From QHXM01 sp032160705 (GTDB lineage: Bacteria; Acidobacteriota; Blastocatellia; Pyrinomonadales; Pyrinomonadaceae), in contig JAVHVE010000001.1 in NCBI GenBank assembly GCA_032160705.1, forward strand, positions 52,353 through 116,352: a stretch of DNA of 64,000 nucleotides, written 5' to 3'. Under the pieces are notes generated by a model. That model was not told the origin of the DNA, did not search any database, and saw only the letters and a list, made by a program, of their open reading frames with translations. Below are positions 33,375 through 40,860 of the stretch, one piece after another (position 1 is the stretch's first letter; each line of letters begins with the position of its first letter). The position numbers were made by a program, and so were the translations under genes.

Positions 33375-33451
33375 TCAAATAACAGAGCGCCTCTCTTTAT
33401 TCTCTTCACTGATAATTCAGAAAGCGTAACCCAGACGGATTTATATAGTCT

Positions 33452-33799
33452 ATGCGGATTCAACTAACCAAACTAGCGCACGCGCGCTCAGGCGACAAAG
33501 GCGACACAGCTAACGTCGGCCTCATTGCGCTCCGTGATGAGTATTATTCTCTGCTCGTGCGCGAGGTGACGGCTGAGCGGGTCAAAGAGCATTTCAAAGG
33601 CATCTGCAAAGGCGGAGTCGAACGCTTCGAGTTGCCGAATCTTGCGGCGCTCAACTTTCTCCTGCACGAAAGTCTGGGTGGCGGCGGCACGCTCTCTCTG
33701 ATGACGGATGCGCAGGGCAAAACCTTCTCGACCGCGCTCTTACGGATGGAAATTGAAGTTGACGACCGGGAGGCGCAAACGTTGGGACTCAAACAATGA
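33452..33799 (+). CDS. AtuA-like small domain protein (C-terminal part of AtuA)
   Basis: The 115-residue protein matches the domain that ends fused AtuA proteins: KLAHARSGDKGDTANVGLIA, RFELPNLAALNFLLHESLGGGG. It presumably forms a complex with the large AtuA component at 31487, from which it is separated by hicBA. Its stop overlaps the start of the hydrolase gene (ATGA), so those two are translationally coupled. Confidence 0.82.
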   Translation: MRIQLTKLAHARSGDKGDTANVGLIALRDEYYSLLVREVTAERVKEHFKGICKGGVERFELPNLAALNFLLHESLGGGGTLSLMTDAQGKTFSTALLRMEIEVDDREAQTLGLKQ

Positions 33800-34698
33800 G
33801 TGACGCTCTAATAAATCTCGACTCTTCCATCCGTCACGGCTACGCGCAGATCGGCGGCGTGCGCCTGCATTACGCCGAGCGGGGCAGCGGCGGACGCCTT
33901 GTCATCCTGCTGCATGGCTTTCCCGAATGCTGGTACTCTTGGCGGCATCAGTTGATGGCGCTCGGCGAGAGCTACACGGTCGTCGCGCCCGACATGCGCG
34001 GGTATAACTTGAGCGACAAGCCCGCGCGGGTCGAAGACTACAAGATAAATTTACTGGTTGATGACGTGCTGGGACTGGTGCGCCACTTTGGACGGGAGCA
34101 GGCGGCAATCGTCGGGCACGACTGGGGCGCGGGCGTCTCGTGGGCTGTCGCGCAGATGCATCCCGAATACGTCTGGAAACTTGTCGCCATGCAAGTTCCT
34201 CCGATGGCCGCGTGGCGTGCCAACATGACTTTGCGGCAGGCGCTCAGGAGTTGGTACATGCTCTTCTTCCAACTCCCGCGACTGCCGGAATGGTTGATGA
34301 GCGCAAAGGATTACGCCTTCGTCGAGCGCATCTTCAAAAAGACTGTGGCGCGTCCCGGCACATTTACGGACACGGACATCGCTATTTACAAAAAAGCTCT
34401 GCATGAGCCGGGCGCGCTGACAGCAGCGATCAACTATTATCGAGCGAACGCTTTCTCCCTGTTCCTGAAAAGAAGTCGCGGTCAGGAAGGGATCAGCGAC
34501 GGGCGCATTCGTGTCCCGACTCTTTTCATCTATGGCGAGCAAGATCACGCCATTGTGCCGGAGACGGTGCGCGACGTGAAGTCTTACATAGACGCGCCCT
34601 ACCGCGAGGTAAGAATCAAACAGAGCGCGCACTGGGTGCAGAACGAAGCCGTCGAAGAAGTGAACGCCGCGCTGCAAAGTTTTCTCGCTTCACCCTAG
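33796..34698 (+). CDS. Alpha/beta hydrolase, epoxide hydrolase-like
   Basis: The 300-residue protein contains the HGFPECWYSWRHQ oxyanion motif, the nucleophile elbow VGHDWGAGVSW (Asp in GHDWGA, as in epoxide hydrolases and dehalogenases), a cap domain, a late acid (FIYGEQDHAI) and a C-terminal His (SAHWVQNEA). It probably opens epoxides or cleaves C-X bonds of acyl intermediates. It overlaps the AtuA-like gene by 4 bases. Confidence 0.88.
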   Translation: MSDALINLDSSIRHGYAQIGGVRLHYAERGSGGRLVILLHGFPECWYSWRHQLMALGESYTVVAPDMRGYNLSDKPARVEDYKINLLVDDVLGLVRHFGREQAAIVGHDWGAGVSWAVAQMHPEYVWKLVAMQVPPMAAWRANMTLRQALRSWYMLFFQLPRLPEWLMSAKDYAFVERIFKKTVARPGTFTDTDIAIYKKALHEPGALTAAINYYRANAFSLFLKRSRGQEGISDGRIRVPTLFIYGEQDHAIVPETVRDVKSYIDAPYREVRIKQSAHWVQNEAVEEVNAALQSFLASP

Positions 34699-34715
34699 CA
34701 GCACACCGGAATTGC

Positions 34716-34740
34716 AGGGGCAGGGCTTGACCCTGCCCCT
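34716..34740. repeat. AGGGGCAGGG palindrome
   Basis: AGGGGCAGGG (34716-34725) and CCCTGCCCCT (34731-34740) form a perfect 10-bp hairpin with a 5-nt loop in the 65-base gap between the hydrolase and enoyl-CoA hydratase genes. It may act as a terminator or REP-like element; part of the motif (GGGCAGGGGTCA) recurs near 60178. Confidence 0.7.
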
Positions 34741-34763
34741 ACAATTTTTACTCTAATCATCGA

Positions 34764-35531
34764 ATGAAAAAGAAAAGCCAGGTGGTCATCTACGCGGTTG
34801 AGGGAACTGTGGCGCTCCTCACGCTCAATCGTCCCGAAAAGCGCAACGCGCTGGACGATGCTCTCATCAACGGTCTCAAAGAGTCTTTGCGCGAGGCAGA
34901 CCAAAACGAGGCCGTGCGTGTTGTGGTCATCACGGGCGCAGGCGCAGACTTCTGCTCTGGCGCAGACCTCGCCGCGCTACAAAAAATCTCGGAAAGCTCT
35001 GTCACGGAAAATCTGGAAGACGCGCAATCGTTGATGGAATTGCTTGCGCTGATTCGCCGCGTGCGTGTGCCGGTAGTGGCTGCGGTGCGTGGCCGCGCGC
35101 TGGCTGGAGGCTGCGGCCTAGCGACGGCCTGCGATCTCGTGCTCGCCGCAAGGTCAGCGCGTTTCGGCTACCCGGAGGTCAAGATCGGATTTGTCCCGGC
35201 GATGGTCATGGCCATCCTGCGGCGCAACGTCTCGGAGAAACGCGCGTTTGAATTGATTACGCGCGGCGCGGAAATCAGCGCAGACGAAGCCGAACGTGTG
35301 GGCCTCGTCAATCACGTCTTTGACGATGAGCAGTTTGAATTGGAAGTAGAGAATTACCTCGCCGGGTTTGAGCAGGTGAGCCGCTCTGCCGTGATGCTCT
35401 CCAAACGCCTGCTTTATCACATGGACGGAATGACGTTCGATGCAGCATTGCAGGCGGGTGTTGATGTCAACGCTATCGCGCGCATGACCGAAGACTGCCA
35501 GCAGGGAATCGCGCGATTTCTCAAGAAGTGA
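34764..35531 (+). CDS. Enoyl-CoA hydratase/isomerase (methylglutaconyl-CoA hydratase-like)
   Basis: The crotonase-fold enzyme has 255 residues. Motifs: LLTLNRPEKRNALDDALI, ITGAGADFCSGADLAALQ (first oxyanion site), VRGRALAGGCGLATACDLVLAA (second oxyanion site), FGYPEVKIGFVPAMV and the catalytic-type Glu in RGAEISADEAERVGLVN. The FGYPEVKIGFVPA form is common in methylglutaconyl-CoA hydratases. Its end overlaps the tail of the opposite-strand hydratase by 11 bases. Confidence 0.88.
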   Translation: MKKKSQVVIYAVEGTVALLTLNRPEKRNALDDALINGLKESLREADQNEAVRVVVITGAGADFCSGADLAALQKISESSVTENLEDAQSLMELLALIRRVRVPVVAAVRGRALAGGCGLATACDLVLAARSARFGYPEVKIGFVPAMVMAILRRNVSEKRAFELITRGAEISADEAERVGLVNHVFDDEQFELEVENYLAGFEQVSRSAVMLSKRLLYHMDGMTFDAALQAGVDVNAIARMTEDCQQGIARFLKK

Positions 35532-36159
35532 TTGACGGCTTTACATCCCGTTGAGCCAACGCAATCTCGATAGCACAATCAAGCACGGGCTCTCCCGTTC
35601 TGCTGACTAAACCAATCTGATACGCCTCACCACACTCGACCCGTCTCGCCGTCGCAAACATTTCAAATGCTCGCGCCGTTCCAATTAAACGTGGCAGACG
35701 CTGCGTGCCGCTCCAGCCGGTGATGATGCCCAGACGCGCACCCGGATGCGCGAAGACCGCATTCGGCGAAGCGCAGCGAATGTCGCAGCAGAGCGCAAGA
35801 TCGAGACCGCCGCCCATGCAATAGCCGTTAATCGCGGCGATGGTGAGTTGCCGGGCGTCCGCAATTTTCTGAAAGAGGCGTTGCCCACGCGCGGCAAACT
35901 CTCTGGCCGTTGCAGGCGTAAGCGTGGTTAGTTCGCGTATGTCCGCGCCTGATGCGAAAACGTCATCCGTGCCTGTCAAGATGATGGCGGAAATCTCTCT
36001 GCGCTCGGTCAAAGCTGAGACAGCCGCATCCAGTTCTTCGAGCGTTGAGATGGAGAGTGAATTACGTTCGGCAGGGCGATTGATGCGAATGATAGCGAAG
36101 GAGGAGCGCACCTCGACGATGACGGCACGCTGTGTCAACTCGTTTTCTCCCGCTGTCAT
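35521..36159 (-). CDS. Enoyl-CoA hydratase/isomerase family protein, short form
   Basis: The crotonase core is intact: IIRINRPAERNSLSIST, ILTGTDDVFASGADIREL, INGYCMGGGLDLALCCDIRCA and FAHPGARLGIITGWSGTQRLPRLIG. The product has only 212 residues; the C-terminal helical region (about 45 residues) that completes the trimer interface is missing. It ends inside the convergent neighbour, consistent with truncation. The ATG overlaps the mutase small-subunit stop (4 bases), so it is coupled to the mutase operon. Confidence 0.82.
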   Translation of the reverse strand: MTAGENELTQRAVIVEVRSSFAIIRINRPAERNSLSISTLEELDAAVSALTERREISAIILTGTDDVFASGADIRELTTLTPATAREFAARGQRLFQKIADARQLTIAAINGYCMGGGLDLALCCDIRCASPNAVFAHPGARLGIITGWSGTQRLPRLIGTARAFEMFATARRVECGEAYQIGLVSRTGEPVLDCAIEIALAQRDVKPSITS

Positions 36160-36563
36160 TCGCGTGGACGGACGTTCTCGCGCAGGAACTTGACGATGTT
36201 TTCGGTGGAAGTGCCGGGAAGAAAGATTTCAGCGATGCCTTGCTCCTTGAGGCGCTGGATGTCTTCCTGCGGAACGATCCCGCCGACGAGAACAAGACAG
36301 TCGTCCATGCCCTTTTCGCGCAGCAGCGAGACGATGCGCGGGCAGAGCGTGTTATGCGCGCCGCTCAGGATTGAGACGCCGACCGCATCAACGTCCTCTT
36401 GCAACGCGGCGGCAGCGATCATCTCCGGCGTCTGGCGCAAGCCCGTATAGATAACTTCCATCCCGGCGTCGCGCAAAGCCCGCGCAATAACTTTGGCCCC
36501 GCGATCATGGCCGTCGAGACCTGGCTTGGCTACAAGGACACGAATTTTTCTCTCGCTCATCAT
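36156..36563 (-). CDS. Acyl-CoA mutase, cobalamin-binding small subunit
   Basis: The 135-residue B12 domain has the base-off ligand motif KPGLDGHDRGAKV (DxHxxG), then TGLRQTPEMIAAAALQEDVDAVGVSILSGAHN and VGGIVPQEDIQRLKEQGI. It supplies adenosylcobalamin to the catalytic subunit at 37381. Its start lies 6 bases behind the stop of the exported DUF3298-like gene; no Shine-Dalgarno is seen, suggesting coupling. Confidence 0.92.
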   Translation of the reverse strand: MMSERKIRVLVAKPGLDGHDRGAKVIARALRDAGMEVIYTGLRQTPEMIAAAALQEDVDAVGVSILSGAHNTLCPRIVSLLREKGMDDCLVLVGGIVPQEDIQRLKEQGIAEIFLPGTSTENIVKFLRENVRPRE

Positions 36564-36569
36564 CTGGCG

Positions 36570-37349
36570 TTATCGAATAAACATTCCCAGCGGCCCGTCG
36601 CGCTTGATGTGAGATTTAAGTTCGGCGAAGCTGAAGAAATATTCCCCCACCGGTTGAAGCGCCTGAACCACATGTGGAAACCCGGCGTCGTAGAGGAAGG
36701 TAATACCTTTATCGCTGATTGAGAATTCATCAAGGTTGCTCGCTACAAATTTTAAATCTTTCAGCAAGTCCTTAGCAGTTTCTCTATCGTCACCACTGTT
36801 TCTGATGGTTTCCTGATTCTCGGTCTGTAGTTTCTTGTCCACCAGCGCAGCCAATTCATCGAGCGAAGATGAATTGAAGGCGTCAGCCGCCTTAATCAGT
36901 TCGCCGTTTCTGAGATTGATGGCGAAATGCTTGGTGTGCGTGTCCGGGTAAGCTCCTATCCCCTCTTGCATGAAAGTAATGTCGAGAATGAAATTGCGAT
37001 TGTAGTTGACCTTGTAGCCAAATTCCGACAGCCATGTATCTGCTCGATACTCTGCCAGCGAGGTATCAAAAATGTTCTTGAAATCGAAAAGCGCGCGGAC
37101 TTTGCGTAAGACCACCGAGGTCTTTGGCCCAACAATGACCGGATAATTAATAATCGCTCTCTTTCGATCTGGAAAATCTCTGACGAACTTACCGCTCCGC
37201 ACCAGAACGATTCTACGCTTTTGAATGACGACGCTGGGCACGGCGTCTGAAGTGGAGGCCACGGTGGGCGATACCGCGTAGCCGACGGATGATAAGAGCA
37301 GCAGGGACAAAATCAGATAACGCATCATAATTTGCAGACCACTACGCAT
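36570..37349 (-). CDS. Exported protein resembling DUF3298/DUF4163 (RsiV-like) domains
   Basis: The open frame runs from 37802, but its first ~150 residues are the antisense-frame shadow of the mutase gene. The ATG at 37349 has GGAGG 11 bases upstream and gives a 259-residue protein with a hydrophobic signal (MMRYLILSLLLLSSVGYAVS). The body contains NRNFILDITFMQEGIGAYPDTHTKHFAINLRNGELIKAADAF and KGITFLYDAGFPHVVQALQPVGEYFFSFAELKSHI, the pattern of DUF3298. Function unknown; it sits inside the mutase operon between the two subunit genes. Confidence 0.75.
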   Translation of the reverse strand: MRSGLQIMMRYLILSLLLLSSVGYAVSPTVASTSDAVPSVVIQKRRIVLVRSGKFVRDFPDRKRAIINYPVIVGPKTSVVLRKVRALFDFKNIFDTSLAEYRADTWLSEFGYKVNYNRNFILDITFMQEGIGAYPDTHTKHFAINLRNGELIKAADAFNSSSLDELAALVDKKLQTENQETIRNSGDDRETAKDLLKDLKFVASNLDEFSISDKGITFLYDAGFPHVVQALQPVGEYFFSFAELKSHIKRDGPLGMFIR

Positions 37350-37380
37350 CAGGATTGTTTCCTCCGGTTGAATGAATGAT

Positions 37381-39063
37381 TTAGAAAGCAGGTTCTTCGT
37401 ATAGACCATATACGTCGCGCAGGGCGTCGCAGATTTCACCGAGCGTGGCATAGGCACGCACGGCTTCGATGGTCGAGGGCATTGTGTTCTCGTTTGAGTG
37501 CGCTGCCTGCCTGACCTTTTCAAGCGCGTTGGCGACCGCTCCTTTATCGCGACGGTCGCGCGTTTGTTGCAGCCTTTCGACCTGATGGTCGCGCACGCCT
37601 TCGTCAATGACGAGGGTGGGAACTTCGGCAGCCCCATCAGCCATCTGGTACTTATTGACGCCAACGATTGTTTGCTCGCCGCGCTCGACAGCTTTCTGAT
37701 ACTGGTAGGCTGACTCCTGAAGCTCGCGTTGCGGAAAGCCCTTCTCAACCGCTTCGACCATCCCGCCCATCGCGTCAATCTTCCTGAAATAGTCGAGCGC
37801 ACCGTCTTCCATCTTCTTCGTCAAGGCTTCGACGAAATATGAGCCACCCAGCGGGTCAACCGTATTCACTACACCTGTCTCTTCCGCGATGATTTGTTGA
37901 GTGCGCAGCGCGATTAAAGCAGCACGGTCGGTCGGCAACGCCAGCGCTTCGTCGTAAGCGTCAGTGTGCAAGCTGTTCGTCCCGCCCATCACGCCGGCGA
38001 GCGCCTGGATGGCGACGCGAACGATATTGTTCAGCGGTTGCTGGACGGTGAGCGAAACTCCAGCCGTCTGCGTGTGAAACCTGAGTTGCAGCGTCCTCTC
38101 ATTCTTCGCATGAAATTGCTCCCTCATCACGCGCGCCCAGATGCGGCGTGCGGCGCGATACTTGGCAATCTCTTCAAAGAAATCGTTGTGCGCGTTAAAG
38201 AAAAAAGAGATGCGCGGCACGAACTCGTCAACATCGAGACCTGCACGAACGCCCCACTCGACGTACTCGATGCCGTCTCGCAAGGTGAAAGCCAGTTCCT
38301 GCAAGGCAGTCGCGCCAGCTTCGCGGATATGATAACCGCTGACGGAAATCGGATTGTAGCGAGGCACATAGCGAGTGCAGAACTCGAAAGTATCCGTGAC
38401 CAGTTTCATCGCCGGGCGAATAGGATAAATCCATTCCTTCTGCGCGATGTACTCTTTCAAAATATCATTCTGAAGCGTGCCGGAAATCTTCTTCCAACCA
38501 GCGCCCTGCTTTTCGGCGACAACCAGATACATCGCCAGCAGAACAGAAGCCGGGGCATTAATCGTTTGCGAGACCGTGACCGCTTCAAGCGGGATGCCGT
38601 CAAACAGAACTTCCATATCGGCCAGAGAGGAAACAGCGACCCCACATTTGCCAACTTCACCTTCGGACAAAGACGAATCAGCGTCGTAGCCCATCAGCGT
38701 CGGTAAATCGTACGCGACTGAAAGTCCAGTCTGCCCCTGAGTCGTCAGATATTTGAAGCGGGCGTTTGTCTCTTCCGGCGTTCCGAACCCTGCAAACTGT
38801 CGCATCGTCCAGAGCTTGCCGCGATAACTCGTCGGATGAATGCCACGCGTGTAAGGAAACTCACCGGGAAAAGAGATGTCGTGCTCGAAATCAATATCGG
38901 CAGTGTCGGCTGGTGTGTAGAGACGATTTACTTCGTCGAGTGAGACGGTCTCAAAGCGTTTCTTTCTTTCAGGACGCTTGCTCAAAACCGGAGCGAGCGT
39001 TTCTTGTTCCCATCGTTCCACTGCTGCTTGTTCTAATGATGCGATTTCTTTAGTTTCAGACAT
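37381..39063 (-). CDS. icmA: Acyl-CoA mutase large subunit with isobutyryl-CoA mutase-type specificity residues
   Basis: This B12-dependent catalytic subunit of 560 residues is a TIM barrel without its own cobalamin domain. FPYTRGIHPTSYRG and WTMRQFAGFG carry Phe where methylmalonyl-CoA mutase has Tyr (RQYAGF). LKEYIAQKEWIYP carries Gln where methylmalonyl-CoA mutase has Arg (VRNTYI). Phe/Gln is the isobutyryl-CoA mutase pair, so butyryl/isobutyryl-CoA or a related acyl-CoA is the likelier substrate. The symbol is an inference. Start ATG 39063 or 39075. No MeaB-type chaperone gene is adjacent. Confidence 0.88.
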   Translation of the reverse strand: MSETKEIASLEQAAVERWEQETLAPVLSKRPERKKRFETVSLDEVNRLYTPADTADIDFEHDISFPGEFPYTRGIHPTSYRGKLWTMRQFAGFGTPEETNARFKYLTTQGQTGLSVAYDLPTLMGYDADSSLSEGEVGKCGVAVSSLADMEVLFDGIPLEAVTVSQTINAPASVLLAMYLVVAEKQGAGWKKISGTLQNDILKEYIAQKEWIYPIRPAMKLVTDTFEFCTRYVPRYNPISVSGYHIREAGATALQELAFTLRDGIEYVEWGVRAGLDVDEFVPRISFFFNAHNDFFEEIAKYRAARRIWARVMREQFHAKNERTLQLRFHTQTAGVSLTVQQPLNNIVRVAIQALAGVMGGTNSLHTDAYDEALALPTDRAALIALRTQQIIAEETGVVNTVDPLGGSYFVEALTKKMEDGALDYFRKIDAMGGMVEAVEKGFPQRELQESAYQYQKAVERGEQTIVGVNKYQMADGAAEVPTLVIDEGVRDHQVERLQQTRDRRDKGAVANALEKVRQAAHSNENTMPSTIEAVRAYATLGEICDALRDVYGLYEEPAF

Positions 39064-39146
39064 GACTCTAATCATTTCCTTGCGCAGCGTCTCGGGAATC
39101 GTCGCGCCTAATGAGCGAATATTAATTGAGAATCAATAAGAATTCG

Positions 39147-39175
39147 ATATTAGTTGACGGGTACAGACGTGTCAA
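39147..39175 (-). promoter_or_regulatory. Near-consensus sigma-70 promoter of the acyl-CoA mutase operon
   Basis: On the minus strand TTGACA (39175-39170) is separated by exactly 17 bases from TAATAT (39152-39147). Transcription should start near 39140, giving a leader of about 77 bases before the mutase ATG. Confidence 0.7.
39154..39175. promoter_or_regulatory. Dyad overlapping the mutase promoter (possible operator)
   Basis: TTGAC (39154-39158) and GTCAA (39171-39175) form an inverted repeat with a 12-base spacer that covers the -35 and most of the spacer of the mutase promoter. A repressor binding here would block RNA polymerase. No adjacent regulator gene is present. Confidence 0.4.
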
Positions 39176-39221
39176 CTATGCATACTTGCCCTGTTAAGAA
39201 TATTGTTTGGAACAAAGAGGG

Positions 39222-39252
39222 GCGCGGCTCAGTTTTTGTTGCTGAGCCGCGC
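39222..39252. repeat. Strong GC-rich hairpin
   Basis: GCGCGGCTCAG (39222-39232) pairs perfectly with CTGAGCCGCGC (39242-39252) around a T-rich 9-nt loop. It lies between the minus-strand ftsB-like gene (downstream end at 39366) and the mutase promoter, so it may terminate ftsB transcription, though the T-tract is in the loop rather than after the stem. Confidence 0.6.
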
Positions 39253-39365
39253 AGGAATCGGCAGGCGACCTTGATGCGTGGCAGCGGAGCGGAATCAAGC
39301 GGAATGGTACAAGGCGGGAATCCACATCCAACGACATTTAAATTTAAAAGAGCGTGTCTCCGTGC

Positions 39366-39785
39366 TTACTCAATCGGCACAATGATCTCGTTGACGCGCG
39401 CCATCTTGAGCTGTTCGCGCGCAGCCGATTCAATAGAGTGCGGATCATTTCGTAAACGCTTCACCTCTGATGCAAGCGCCGCATTGCTGTTACGCAATGT
39501 CTCAACCACAGCGTTGAGCTTTTGATGCTGTTGCGAGGCCGCGCTCCTCTCCGCAAGTGCGCGCCTCGTGACAGTTACGCAGAGGGCGAATGTCGCCAGA
39601 ATAATCGTGACAAAGACGACCCACGAGGGAACAAGGCCGCCGCGACGACGAATCTCCGTGCGCGTACCGATAATCTCGCGCGAAAGCTCACGCGCCGGAG
39701 AACCAAGCGAGGGAAGGGCACGCGTTGCGACACGTTGCGCCCGAAGACGATCATCAACCCAATATGTATTTGCGGCCTTATTCAA
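39366..39785 (-). CDS. Septum formation initiator family protein (FtsB/DivIC-like)
   Basis: This bitopic division protein has a charged N-terminal tail, one membrane segment (SWVVFVTIILATFALCVTV), then a coiled coil (SAASQQHQKLNAVVETLRNSNAALASEVKRLRNDPHSIESAAREQLKMARVNEIIVPIE). The NDPHSIESAAREQLKM segment is the FtsB/DivIC signature. Start: TTG at 39785 with GGAGG 6 bases upstream is preferred to the TTG at 39815. The product has 139 residues; the N-terminal tail is longer than in Escherichia coli FtsB. Confidence 0.85.
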   Translation of the reverse strand: MNKAANTYWVDDRLRAQRVATRALPSLGSPARELSREIIGTRTEIRRRGGLVPSWVVFVTIILATFALCVTVTRRALAERSAASQQHQKLNAVVETLRNSNAALASEVKRLRNDPHSIESAAREQLKMARVNEIIVPIE

Positions 39786-39815
39786 GGAACACCTCCAAGT
39801 CTTTATTTGGTTCAA

Positions 39816-40860
39816 CCCTTGCGTAAACTAGGCACCAGCAGCTTAGTCCTCAATTGAAGTATGAGAAGCCACGACCCATCATTGGAAAATGATGTTCACC
39901 TTGTTCATGTGATTTGTGCGCTTAATATTGCAGCCAACGGTCTGCGTTGGCTCTTGTTAATTTCTCAGGAAGATTGTGGTGCTTCCTGGTGTTTAACGGG
40001 CACTGATCCTGCCGTACTCAAGGCGACCCGCGTGTTTATACAGATCAGCGATTTTGAGCGAACAACACACCCTGTGAGACGAGACTGCCGCCGTTGCGAG
40101 CAGACGCGCAGGGATGCCATCTTTCTACGGATAGTGATCCTTGACCGACATCCCCCGAGACTCTTCGTCACCAAGGATGATTTTGTCTTCATTGATCAAT
40201 TCTCCGACAGCCTTGAAACCCACTAGCATTTCGCAAAGCGGATGCCCCGCATATCTGTCAATCCGCCACTTTTGTGTCAAAACCCAATATGCTGTATACG
40301 GGAAGGTGGATGACCACAAGTTGCTGTGCTACGTCTACATTCCAATTCTTTGCCAATCAAGCACTTAGCGGCAAAGTGGCGGGACTGTAACATGGGGTAG
40401 AAAAGCTGTAAAGACATTTCTTTGCAACGACTTCGAGGGCTAAGTTCAACATTTACTTGAGGTAAGCGGGGTTAAGTCCTTGTGGTGGCGAACAGCAGGC
40501 GAACGGAAATCCGCGAGAAGGGCAGCTTGGTTAGATAGGTAAGAAAATATGGGGGATAGAGAATTTTACTGATTACCACAGGTGTGGAAAAGCATGACGT
40601 AGCCCGCTGGCGGCAAAATAAATGACTGGCGAAAAACCTTGCTCTCAATAATATTATCAAGAGCGACAAACTTGTTGAATTATGTTGACAACATTCTGAT
40701 ATGTGCATAGACTGTCGAAATCTGGTTGAATCTCCTCATGTGATTCGGCCAGTTGCAGTGACTCTTCCACGGAACTCTCGTTGTTAGACCTTGCCCCGGG
40801 TTGTTAGATTTTTACAGCTACCTAGATCATAGCCAGCACGGTTTTCGGTCGGTAAGGTCA
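39816..40860. other. About 1 kb without a convincing gene
   Basis: A 121-codon plus-strand frame at 39861-40226 and overlapping minus-strand frames at 39965-40319 exist, but their translations show no recognisable domain and their codon use differs from neighbours. The part from 40380 to 40860 is visibly AT-richer. It may contain the promoter of the sigma-54 activator gene or a decayed gene. No repeat or RNA structure was recognised. Confidence 0.4.

Noticed and set aside
37352..37802. N-terminal ~150 residues of the open frame containing the DUF3298-like gene
   Set aside because: They are an alternative-frame shadow of the mutase gene; the signal peptide begins at ATG 37349.
39861..40226. 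121-codon plus-strand ORF
   Set aside because: No recognisable domain, no clear ribosome-binding site, and composition unlike neighbouring genes.
40625..40642. TGGC...TTGCT resembling a sigma-54 promoter upstream of the activator gene
   Set aside because: The spacing between the two elements is one base too long for sigma-54.
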